From: an uncultured Eubacteriales bacterium
GTDB taxonomy: Bacteria > Bacillota > Clostridia > Oscillospirales > Acutalibacteraceae
NCBI GenBank assembly: GCA_900315815.1
Contig: ONAS01000005.1
Location: 1-58,356 of the forward strand
Length of the DNA: 58,356 bases
Direction of reading: 5' to 3'
Numbering within the stretch: position 1 is the stretch's first letter; each line of letters opens with the position of its first letter. The position numbers and the translations under genes are program-made. Positions 1-7,346 of this stretch are shown piece after piece. The notes beneath the pieces were generated by a model, which saw only the letters and a list, made by a program, of their open reading frames with translations, was not told the DNA's origin and did no database searches.

Positions 1-33
1 TTGGCAGTACTAATAGGTCGAGGGCTTGACCAC
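1..33 (+). rRNA. 3' end of 23S rRNA (partial)
   Basis: The first bases, containing GTACTAATAGGTCGAGGGC, match the conserved 3' terminus of bacterial 23S rRNA (the strand that closes helix 1). Only the last ~33 nt lie in the window, and the exact processed end is estimated. No 5S rRNA follows before the terminator at 135-178, so in this operon 5S is either absent or placed elsewhere. Confidence 0.85.
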
Positions 34-134
34 ATTCCTTTGGTCATCCCATCTTATCTCTCCTTTCATCCGCACACTTTGTTCAGTTTTCAGGGTGTTG
101 GACCCTTTTGGTTGATTATTTATTTAGTTGCCAT

Positions 135-178
135 AAAACAACAGCGCAGTCGAGCAGTCGGCTGCGCTGTTGTTTTTT
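135..178 (+). terminator. rRNA operon terminator
   Basis: A 13-bp perfect inverted repeat (AACAACAGCGCAG at 137-149, its complement at 162-174) with a 12-nt loop runs into a T tract. It lies just after the 23S end and most likely terminates the rRNA operon. The stretch 34-134 between them holds no gene I can see. Confidence 0.85.
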
Positions 179-322
179 AGATAATTTTATTATTAATGCA
201 CGGATAAGGACGTTTGATTCGTATTATTGGCGAAAGGAGTTGAGGCGTATCAAAGTAAGTAATGATACCTCGGCAAAGAAGATCATCTCTTTATCGTCAC
301 GGTCGGAACGATCGAAACGGCG

Positions 323-772
323 GTGAAGTGCTATGCGAAGATGATCTTTGCACTCGCCTATCACCATACAGGATCACGCGTGGATGCAGATGATGTGTTT
401 CAGGATGTTTGTCTGAGATTGGTGCGTGATGAGAATGCCCCTCTGACCAATGACAGTCATCTGAAAGCCTATCTGATACGTGTAACGGTCAATATATGCA
501 AGGATCTACATAAATGTGCGTGGAGAAAGCGTACGGAGCCGCTGGATGACCATGTCGGAGATATTTCTCCCGAGAGCGAAAGCATTATGGATGAAGTGAT
601 GAAGCTGAAGCCGTTTTTTCGCAGTGTGATCTACTTGTATTATTATCAGGAGTATTCGGTGAGGGAGATCGCAGAGCTGTTCGGAAAAAATGAAAACACC
701 GTTTCTACAGCGCTCCGCCGGGCTCGGCTGAAGCTGAAGGATATTCTGAAAGAGGAGGGATATCATGGTTGA
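323..772 (+). CDS. ECF-type RNA polymerase sigma factor, 5' end uncertain
   Basis: The product (149 aa from GTG) resembles extracytoplasmic-function sigma factors. Region 2 is at about residues 8-60 (ADDVFQDVCLRLV is the region 2.2 core). Region 4 is at about 95-140, with the helix-turn-helix YSVREIAELFGKNENTVSTALRRARLKLK. It would direct RNA polymerase to a small regulon. The GTG at 323 lacks a convincing SD and starts inside region 2. Upstream in the same frame a family-like segment (DHLFIVTVGTIETAVKCYAK) continues back to a stop at 263-265. The SD-like AAAGGAG at 233-239 leads into a different frame. The 5' end may therefore be frameshifted or use an unusual start. The 3' end overlaps the next small ORF by 8 nt. 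Family is clear; intactness is not. Confidence 0.75.
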   Translation: MKCYAKMIFALAYHHTGSRVDADDVFQDVCLRLVRDENAPLTNDSHLKAYLIRVTVNICKDLHKCAWRKRTEPLDDHVGDISPESESIMDEVMKLKPFFRSVIYLYYYQEYSVREIAELFGKNENTVSTALRRARLKLKDILKEEGYHG

Positions 773-890
773 AAACAGATATACCAAAGCTGTCGATACA
801 ATTGATGTAAGTCTGACAGATCCGGAGTTGATGATCACGCTCGGTGATCAATCGACAAAACGGATGAAGCTCAATTTGAAAGAAGAATAG
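765..890 (+). CDS. 41-residue protein overlapping the sigma factor
   Basis: This short ORF starts at an ATG 7 nt inside the sigma gene, behind a strong SD (GAGGAGGG at 752-759). It encodes MVENRYTKAVDTIDVSLTDP and ends in a Lys/Glu-rich tail. The ATGGTTGA overlap suggests translational coupling. It has no transmembrane segment or cysteines, so it is not a classical zinc-binding anti-sigma factor. It could be a small regulator or partner of the sigma factor. I do not recognise a family. Confidence 0.6.
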   Translation: MVENRYTKAVDTIDVSLTDPELMITLGDQSTKRMKLNLKEE

Positions 891-898
891 AAGAATAC

Positions 899-935
899 AG
901 CGGGGCAGTTATTAACAACTGCGCCGCTATTTTTC
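899..935 (+). terminator. Terminator after the sigma/small-protein pair
   Basis: An imperfect stem (AGCGGGGCAGTT paired with AACTGCGCCGCT) around loop ATTAAC, followed by ATTTTT. It separates the sigma unit from the valS promoter just downstream. Confidence 0.7.
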
Positions 936-936
936 C

Positions 937-965
937 TTGACAAAAGCTGCATATAATGCGATAAT
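937..965 (+). promoter_or_regulatory. valS promoter
   Basis: Consensus -35 TTGACA (937-942) and -10 GATAAT (960-965) with a 17-bp spacer. A second TATAAT lies at 974-979. The ~115-nt leader has no T-box signature (no AGGGTGGNACCGCG-like element), although valS genes in Bacillota are often T-box regulated. Confidence 0.7.
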
Positions 966-1088
966 ATATAAGTTATAATATGGGGTTTTATGGGCATGAA
1001 CAGCCGCCCTGATGCTTCAGCGACTGAAGTGACGAAGGGCTGTCCTGACCTGCCCCTGCATATTATTGGAATTATTGGAGGGTTCATT

Positions 1089-3782
1089 ATGGCTGAACTG
1101 AACAAGTCCTACGATCCCAAGCTGGTCGAGGACAGGATATATCGCTTCTGGATGGACAACAACTACTTCCATGCCGTTGTTGATCCCGAGAAGAAACCGT
1201 ACTCCATCGTCATGCCGCCGCCCAACATCACGGGTCAGCTGCATATCGGTCACGCACTGGACAACACCCTGCAGGATATCCTGATACGTTTTCGCAGGAT
1301 GCAGGGTTATTCCGCGCTGTGGCTGCCGGGTACCGACCACGCGTCCATCGCGACCGAGGCGAAGATCGTTGAGGCGATGCGCAAGGAAGGGATCAGCAAG
1401 CACGATATCGGCCGTGAAAAGTTTTTGGAACGCGCGTGGGCGTGGAAAAAGGAATACGGCGACCGCATCACCAGACAGTTCTGGAAATTAGGCGTCAGCT
1501 GCGACTGGGAGCGCGAGCGCTTCACGATGGATGAGGGCTGCTCCAACGCCGTCAAGGAGGTTTTCGTCAAGCTCTACGACGAGGGGCTCATCTACCGCGG
1601 CAACCGCATGGTCAACTGGTGCCCCCACTGCTGTACCTCTATCTCGGATGCAGAGGTTGAGTATGAGCAGCAAAACGGTCATTTCTGGCATATCCTCTAC
1701 CCCGTCAAGGAAACCGGAGAGATGCTGGAGATCGCGACCACCCGTCCCGAGACCATGCTCGGCGATACCGCTGTGGCGATCAACGCCGAGGACGAAAGAT
1801 ACAAGCATCTGCACGGCTGTCATGTCATCCTGCCGCTGCTGAATAAGGAGATCCCGATCGTCTGTGACGAGCATGCCGATATGGAAAAGGGTACCGGCGT
1901 GGTCAAGATCACACCCGCCCATGACCCTAACGACTTTGAGGTCGGTCAGCGTCACAGCCTGCCGATCGTCCGCTGCTTCACCTACGACGGTCACATGACC
2001 GGCGCCGAAGACGTTGCGGCATACGAGGAGCTGAAGGCAAAGGGCAATCTTGCCGAGAACGAGCCTGAGGTGCTGGATTGCGGCAAATATGCCGGCATGA
2101 CCACCGACGAGGCACGCAAGGCGATCGTCGCCGACCTGACAGAGCAGGGTCTGCTCAAAGAGGTCGAGGACCTGACACATGACGTCGGCACCTGCTACCG
2201 CTGTCACACCACCATCGAGCCGATGGTATCCAAGCAGTGGTTCGTCAAGATGGCGCCGCTCGCGGAACCGGCGATCGAATGCGTGCGCGACGGCAGAACC
2301 AAGTTCATTCCCAAGAGAAGTGAGAAGATCTACTTCAACTGGATGGAGAATATCAAGGACTGGTGCATTTCGCGCCAGCTGTGGTGGGGTCATCGCATCC
2401 CCGCCTACTACTGCGACGAGTGCGGCGAGATGGTCGTCGCGAAGTCCGCTCCCGAAAAATGCCCGAAGTGCGGCTGTGTCCATATGTCGCAGGACGAGGA
2501 TACGCTGGATACATGGTTCAGCTCCGCGCTGTGGCCGTTCTCGACCATGGGCTGGCCTGAGGAAACAGAAGAGCTGAAATACTTTTATCCGACCGATACG
2601 CTGGTCACCGGCTACGATATCATCTTCTTCTGGGTCGCGAGAATGATCTTCTCCGGCATGCATAACATGGGCGACGTACTGTTCCGCACGGTATTCATCC
2701 ACGGTCTGATCCGCGACTCACAGGGCAGAAAAATGTCCAAGTCGCTGGGCAACGGCGTCGATCCGATCGAGGTCATCGACCGTTACGGCGCTGATGCGCT
2801 GCGCTTCTTCCTTGCGACCGGCAACTCGCCCGGAAACGATATGCGATTCAGCGAGGAGCGCGTCGAAAGCTGCCGCAACTTCGCCAATAAGCTGTATAAC
2901 GCCAGCCGTTTTGTGCTGATGAATATCGAGGGTCACGAGGTGGCGCTCACGCTTCCCGAGGAGCTGAAGCTCGAGGATAAGTGGATCCTGTCCACCCTGA
3001 ACACCCTGTGCAGAGACGTCACCGAGAATCTCGACAAGTTCGAGCTGGGAATCGCGGTACAGAAGCTGTACGACTTTATCTGGGACTGCTTCTGCGACTG
3101 GTACATCGAGCTGAAAAAATCCGCTCTCTACGGCGACGACCAGAAAGCCGCTCAGGGCGCGCGTCAGGTGCTGGTCTATGTGCTTGACAAGATCCTGAAG
3201 CTCCTGCATCCGTTCATGCCGTTCATCACGGAGGAGATCTGGCAGAGCCTGCCGCATGAAGGCGAGACCATCATGCTGGAGAAGTATCCGGAGTTCACCG
3301 AGGAGCTGGTCTTTGACGACGAGGCAGAGCAGATGAAGAAGATCATGACTGCCATCACCGCCATCCGTACCCAGCGCAACGAGATGAACGTTCCGCCCTC
3401 CAAAAAGGCGAACTACTACATCGCGACCAAGGCGCAGGAGACCTTCCTCCACGGCGTGGAATTCATGAAGAAGCTCGCTTCGGCAAGCGATGTGGAGATC
3501 GGCGACGATTTCAATATCGACGGCGCGGTCACCGTTGTCACCGCCGACGCGAAGATCTATATCCCGATGAACGAGCTGGTCGATAAAGAGGCGGAGCTCA
3601 AGCGTCTGAACAAGGAGCTGGAGCAGACGAGAAAGATGCTCAGACAGGACGAGGGCAAGCTCAGCAATCCCGGCTTCATGGGCAAGGCGCCCGCCGCCGT
3701 CATCGAGAAGATCAGGAATCAGGCGGAAAGAGAGAAAGAAAAGATCGCCCTGATCGAAGCGGCGATCGAACAGCTGAAATAA
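1089..3782 (+). CDS. valS: Valyl-tRNA synthetase
   Basis: Cytoplasmic class I synthetase that charges tRNA-Val with valine using ATP. The product is 897 aa, normal for bacterial ValRS. The HIGH signature (LHIGHA) is at residues 51-56 and KMSKS near 549-553. The CP1 editing domain carries TTRPETMLGDTAVAIN, which clears mischarged threonine. The C-terminal ~65 residues form the typical Arg/Lys/Glu-rich coiled-coil tRNA-binding arm. I chose ATG 1089 because GGAGGG lies 8 nt upstream and MAELNKSYDP matches family N-termini. The frame stays open back to 990, but that extension looks like untranslated leader. It is followed by its own terminator. Confidence 0.98.
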   Translation: MAELNKSYDPKLVEDRIYRFWMDNNYFHAVVDPEKKPYSIVMPPPNITGQLHIGHALDNTLQDILIRFRRMQGYSALWLPGTDHASIATEAKIVEAMRKEGISKHDIGREKFLERAWAWKKEYGDRITRQFWKLGVSCDWERERFTMDEGCSNAVKEVFVKLYDEGLIYRGNRMVNWCPHCCTSISDAEVEYEQQNGHFWHILYPVKETGEMLEIATTRPETMLGDTAVAINAEDERYKHLHGCHVILPLLNKEIPIVCDEHADMEKGTGVVKITPAHDPNDFEVGQRHSLPIVRCFTYDGHMTGAEDVAAYEELKAKGNLAENEPEVLDCGKYAGMTTDEARKAIVADLTEQGLLKEVEDLTHDVGTCYRCHTTIEPMVSKQWFVKMAPLAEPAIECVRDGRTKFIPKRSEKIYFNWMENIKDWCISRQLWWGHRIPAYYCDECGEMVVAKSAPEKCPKCGCVHMSQDEDTLDTWFSSALWPFSTMGWPEETEELKYFYPTDTLVTGYDIIFFWVARMIFSGMHNMGDVLFRTVFIHGLIRDSQGRKMSKSLGNGVDPIEVIDRYGADALRFFLATGNSPGNDMRFSEERVESCRNFANKLYNASRFVLMNIEGHEVALTLPEELKLEDKWILSTLNTLCRDVTENLDKFELGIAVQKLYDFIWDCFCDWYIELKKSALYGDDQKAAQGARQVLVYVLDKILKLLHPFMPFITEEIWQSLPHEGETIMLEKYPEFTEELVFDDEAEQMKKIMTAITAIRTQRNEMNVPPSKKANYYIATKAQETFLHGVEFMKKLASASDVEIGDDFNIDGAVTVVTADAKIYIPMNELVDKEAELKRLNKELEQTRKMLRQDEGKLSNPGFMGKAPAAVIEKIRNQAEREKEKIALIEAAIEQLK

Positions 3783-3797
3783 GGCACAAATGTTACA

Positions 3798-3840
3798 ACG
3801 ACCCGTGTGAGAGCGGACAGCCCATGCGGGTCGTCTTTTA
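3798..3840 (+). terminator. valS terminator
   Basis: Stem ACGACCCG (3798-3805) paired with CGGGTCGT (3827-3834), followed by CTTTTA. The loop is long (21 nt) and the T tract is modest. Confidence 0.55.
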
Positions 3841-3882
3841 TAGGGATAAACCGGAAACGGTATGGTAAGGATCTGAATCGAA

Positions 3883-5592
3883 ATGAGCGAGAAATATGTA
3901 CAGCGGGAGCATCTGGAATATCCCGAGCTGACCATGTATCAGATGGTCGAAAAAATCGCGAAGCAGCTGCCGCAGGAGCCTGCGTATGAGTTCTACGGCA
4001 AAAAGACCAGCTATGCGAAATTCATCGCCAGGATCGAACGCTGTGCGCGGGCGTTCCTCCGTTTGGGGATCGGAAAAGGCGACAGGGTCACCCTCTGTAT
4101 GCCGAATATCCCGCAGTGTCTGGACTGCTTCTACGCGCTGAACCGTATCGGAGCGGTCGCCAATATGGTGCATCCGCTTTCGGCGGAAAAGGAGATCACC
4201 TTTTATCTGGATATTTCCAAGAGCAAGGCGATCGTCACCGTCGATCTGTTTTATCAGACCGTCAAAAAAGCGATCGGCGCCGCCGACCATCCCGTCACGG
4301 CGATCGTGACCCGTATGCAGGAGGAGCTGCCGCCGCACCTTGCCGTGCTGTACTATCTGAAAAAGGGCAGGAGCCTGATGAAATATCCGGACGGCGACAA
4401 CAGCATGCTGTATACCGCTTTTCTGAAAAAGGGCGGCAACATGCCCCTGCCGGAGATCACCTTTGAAAAATACCGCACCGCGGTCATCCTTTACAGCGGC
4501 GGCACCACCGGTACGCCCAAGGGCATCTGCCTGACCGACCTGAACTTCAACGGCTGCGCGCTGCAGGCGACCGAGGCGATCGGCGTGGTGTTCCGTCCCG
4601 GACTGTCCTGCCTGAGCTGTATGCCGATGTTCCACGGCTTCGGACTGGGCATCAATATCCACACCGTGCTGATCAACGGCGCGCGGTGCATCCTGATGCC
4701 GACCTTCAACAATAAGACCTACGGCGAGGCGCTCATCAAAAAGAAGCCGAACTTCATTGCCGGAGTTCCGACGATCTTTGAGGCGCTGCTGCATTTACAG
4801 CAGCTTGACGGCGTCGATCTGAGCTTTCTGATGGGCATGTTCTGCGGCGGCGATTCGCTGTCCGTCGAGCTGAAAAAAAGCATCGACCGTTTTCTCAAAG
4901 AGCATCACGCGACCATACAGGTGCGCGAGGGCTACGGCCTGACCGAATGCGTCACCGCAAGCTGTCTGACGCCCCGCGACGACTACCGCGAGAACAGCAT
5001 CGGCATCCCGTTCCCGGATACCGTTTATCAGATCGTCGCACCCGGCACGGACGACGTTCTCCTGCCCGGTACCGAGGGCGAGATCATTCTGCGCGGTCCG
5101 ACCGTCATGACCGGTTATCTCGACAATCCCGAGGAGACCGCCGACACCCTTCGCAAGCTGTCCGACGGCAATATCTGGCTGTATACCGGCGATCTCGGCT
5201 ACATGGACGAGGACGGCTATGTCTATTTCAAGCAGCGCATCAAGCGCATGATCATCACCAACGGCTACAACGTGTATCCCGGTCAGATCGAAAACGTGAT
5301 CGACGGTATGGATGAGGTCGCGTACAGCTGTGTCATCGGCGTGAAGGATCGCCGCAGGATGCAGCGCGTCCGCGCGTATGTCGCTTTGATGGACGGCGTG
5401 GAGGGCAGCGATGAATTGAAGGAAAAGATCCTTGCACAGCTGAGGAAAAGTATCGCGGCGTATGCCCTTCCGCGAGAGATCATCTTCCGCAGGGAGCTGC
5501 CGAAAACCTTGGTCGGCAAGGTCGCGTACCGTCTGCTGGAGGAAGAAGCCAACAGAGAAGAGGAAAACAAGAATGAAACTGACATGGTATAA
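3883..5592 (+). CDS. AMP-forming acyl-CoA synthetase (acyl/fatty acid ligase)
   Basis: ANL-superfamily adenylating enzyme (569 aa) that activates a carboxylic acid as acyl-AMP and transfers it to CoA or another thiol. The phosphate-binding loop YSGGTTGTPKG is at residues 204-214. GYGLTEC follows in the middle. The hinge region YTGDLGYMDEDGY is followed by the A8 segment KRMIITNGYNVYPGQIE. The catalytic lysine is probably K546 in PKTLVGK. The N-terminus and length suit medium/long-chain ligases; the acyl substrate cannot be read from sequence. It heads a unit with a metallo-hydrolase (20-nt overlap) and an E2/CAT-like protein, suggesting an acyl-activation and transfer pathway. Confidence 0.88.
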   Translation: MSEKYVQREHLEYPELTMYQMVEKIAKQLPQEPAYEFYGKKTSYAKFIARIERCARAFLRLGIGKGDRVTLCMPNIPQCLDCFYALNRIGAVANMVHPLSAEKEITFYLDISKSKAIVTVDLFYQTVKKAIGAADHPVTAIVTRMQEELPPHLAVLYYLKKGRSLMKYPDGDNSMLYTAFLKKGGNMPLPEITFEKYRTAVILYSGGTTGTPKGICLTDLNFNGCALQATEAIGVVFRPGLSCLSCMPMFHGFGLGINIHTVLINGARCILMPTFNNKTYGEALIKKKPNFIAGVPTIFEALLHLQQLDGVDLSFLMGMFCGGDSLSVELKKSIDRFLKEHHATIQVREGYGLTECVTASCLTPRDDYRENSIGIPFPDTVYQIVAPGTDDVLLPGTEGEIILRGPTVMTGYLDNPEETADTLRKLSDGNIWLYTGDLGYMDEDGYVYFKQRIKRMIITNGYNVYPGQIENVIDGMDEVAYSCVIGVKDRRRMQRVRAYVALMDGVEGSDELKEKILAQLRKSIAAYALPREIIFRRELPKTLVGKVAYRLLEEEANREEENKNETDMV

Positions 5593-6361
5593 AACTGCCG
5601 CGCTGGTGCTGGAAGAGGACGGCTACCGGCTTGCGGTGGACCCCTTTGTCGCGATGACGCCGATCGGCGTGAGCGACGAGGAACGCTATCACAGCGACCG
5701 CGCCGCGGCGCTGAGGGACGTTGACGCAGTGCTGGTGACACACGGTCATTTTGACCACATCTATGATATCCCCTCGCTGTATCAGGATAAAGCGGTCGAT
5801 ATTTACGCGACGCTGACGCCCTGCGCATCCCTGAAAGCACACGGCGTTTCGAGAGAAAAGCTGAACCTCATCGCGCCCGGCGATATGCTGAGCCTCGGCC
5901 CGTTCGACGTCAAGGCGTATCAGGGACGGCACTGTCAGTATGACTTCGGCGTCGCGAAGCAGACGGTGCTGAAGAAATCGACCGCGATGAATCTGAACGC
6001 GCTGCTGCGGCTGTGGAAGCTGAACAAGGCGTATCCCGAAAATGGGGAAACCTTGTTTTATGATATCCGCGTCGGCGGCAGACACATCCAGCTGATGGGC
6101 AGTATGGGTACGGACGACAATACCTTCTATCCGGCGGGCGCGGATCTGCTGATCCTGCCGTTCCAGGGAACGGGCAATCCCGCAAAGACCGTCGCGCCGA
6201 TCGTGGCGGCGCTTCGACCGAGGCGGATACTGCTCGACCATTATGACGACGCGTTTCCGCCGCTGTCGTCGCAGATCCGCACCGAGGATTTCATTGTCCG
6301 CATGAACGGCAAGGGGATCCTGACCGGGGCGATGGAGGACTCAAAGGCTTACGAAATCTAG
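5573..6361 (+). CDS. Metallo-beta-lactamase-fold hydrolase
   Basis: Zinc-dependent hydrolase of the metallo-beta-lactamase superfamily (262 aa). The signature THGHFDH places metal ligands at H57, H59, D61 and H62. A further candidate ligand is in LLDHYDD near the C-terminus. The start ATG lies inside the 3' end of the acyl-CoA ligase gene behind GAAGAGG, so the two are translationally coupled. The family is broad (thioesterase-, lactonase- and phosphodiesterase-like members). A thioesterase role would suit the neighbouring ligase and acyltransferase-like gene, but that is inference. No signal peptide, so cytoplasmic. Confidence 0.8.
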   Translation: MKLTWYKTAALVLEEDGYRLAVDPFVAMTPIGVSDEERYHSDRAAALRDVDAVLVTHGHFDHIYDIPSLYQDKAVDIYATLTPCASLKAHGVSREKLNLIAPGDMLSLGPFDVKAYQGRHCQYDFGVAKQTVLKKSTAMNLNALLRLWKLNKAYPENGETLFYDIRVGGRHIQLMGSMGTDDNTFYPAGADLLILPFQGTGNPAKTVAPIVAALRPRRILLDHYDDAFPPLSSQIRTEDFIVRMNGKGILTGAMEDSKAYEI

Positions 6362-6372
6362 GGGGGATTCAA

Positions 6373-7272
6373 ATGGCGAAGGTTATCAACGGGTATAAGA
6401 GAAAATGGGGCGACCGATGGGACGGCAGACGGGTCAAGATCCCGGGACTGCAGACCGTCATGTGTCACCTTTATCCGAATCGGACCGACTGCGAGGTGTA
6501 TCTGCATGATACGATCGACGTCACCGATCTGATGGAATACGTCAAAAAGAAAAACGAAGAGCATCCGGAGTATAAAACCACCTTCTTCCACTGCGTCATC
6601 GCGGCGGTATCGAAGATGGTCAGGGAGCGTCCGCTGATGAACCGCTTCATCCAGGGACGCAGATGCTATGAACGCTATGATATCAGCGTCGCCTTTGTCG
6701 CGAAGCTCGCCTTTGACGATCACGCCGAAGAGGCGCTGCTGACCTTTGTCCCCAAGGACGACGACAATGTCGACAGCGTCAGCAAAATGGTCGTCGACAG
6801 GGTAAAGAAGGTGCGCGAAAAGGGCACGGAGCAAAAAGGCGGCATCGACGATATGCTCGACAAATTCGCGGCGATCCCGCGTCCTCTGCTGATGTTTGTT
6901 ATGAAGGTCATCAAGTGGATGGACTTCTGGGGAAAGAGCCCGAAGGCGATCACCGACGGCGATCCGAATTACGCGACCGTATTCCTGAGCAATCTCGGCA
7001 GCATCAAATGCCCCGCCGTGTACCATCACCTGAACAATTTCGGCACCAACAGCATGATGATCACCATCGGCACCATCCGCGACGAGGAAAAGCTCATGCC
7101 CGACGGCACCAAGCAGGTGCGCAAGCTGTGCGACGTCGGCGCGACGCTGGACGAGCGTATCGGCGACGGCTTCTACTTTGCCCGCAGTCTGAAGCTGGTG
7201 CATTATATCTGCGCGAATCCGGAGATCCTCGACAAGCCTATCGGCGAGCCGAGCGGATTTGATTATCGCTGA
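6373..7272 (+). CDS. 2-oxoacid dehydrogenase E2/CAT-fold acyltransferase-like protein, catalytic His replaced
   Basis: The 299-aa protein resembles the catalytic domain of 2-oxoacid dehydrogenase E2 components and chloramphenicol acetyltransferases (CoA-dependent acyltransferase fold). VFLSNLGSIKCPAVYHHL corresponds to the E2 SNLG segment, and the end carries an HRxxDG-like element. There is no lipoyl or E3-binding domain, so it is not part of a dehydrogenase complex. In the usual HRxxDG site the sequence reads E261-R-I-G-D265-G: the general-base histidine is replaced by glutamate, while Asp and Gly remain. It follows the metallo-hydrolase by 11 nt with SD GGGGGG. It may bind or transfer the acyl group produced by the ligase; activity is uncertain. 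Confidence 0.75.
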   Translation: MAKVINGYKRKWGDRWDGRRVKIPGLQTVMCHLYPNRTDCEVYLHDTIDVTDLMEYVKKKNEEHPEYKTTFFHCVIAAVSKMVRERPLMNRFIQGRRCYERYDISVAFVAKLAFDDHAEEALLTFVPKDDDNVDSVSKMVVDRVKKVREKGTEQKGGIDDMLDKFAAIPRPLLMFVMKVIKWMDFWGKSPKAITDGDPNYATVFLSNLGSIKCPAVYHHLNNFGTNSMMITIGTIRDEEKLMPDGTKQVRKLCDVGATLDERIGDGFYFARSLKLVHYICANPEILDKPIGEPSGFDYR

Positions 7273-7312
7273 CCGGAGTTTTCGGCGGCGACGCGCGAAA
7301 TCCAAAAAATCA

Positions 7313-7334
7313 AGCCCTCCCGATCGGGAGGGCT
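7313..7334. terminator. Bidirectional terminator between E2-like gene and aspS
   Basis: A perfect 22-bp palindrome (AGCCCTCCCGA and its complement) between convergent genes. Pyrimidine/T-rich sequence follows on the plus strand and an A-rich run lies at 7302-7309 for the minus strand. It probably ends transcription from both sides. Confidence 0.7.
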
Positions 7335-7346
7335 TTGCTGTATCGT

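Noticed and set aside
966..1088. T-box riboswitch before valS
   Set aside because: No specifier loop, AGGGTGG box or terminator/antiterminator pair in the leader.
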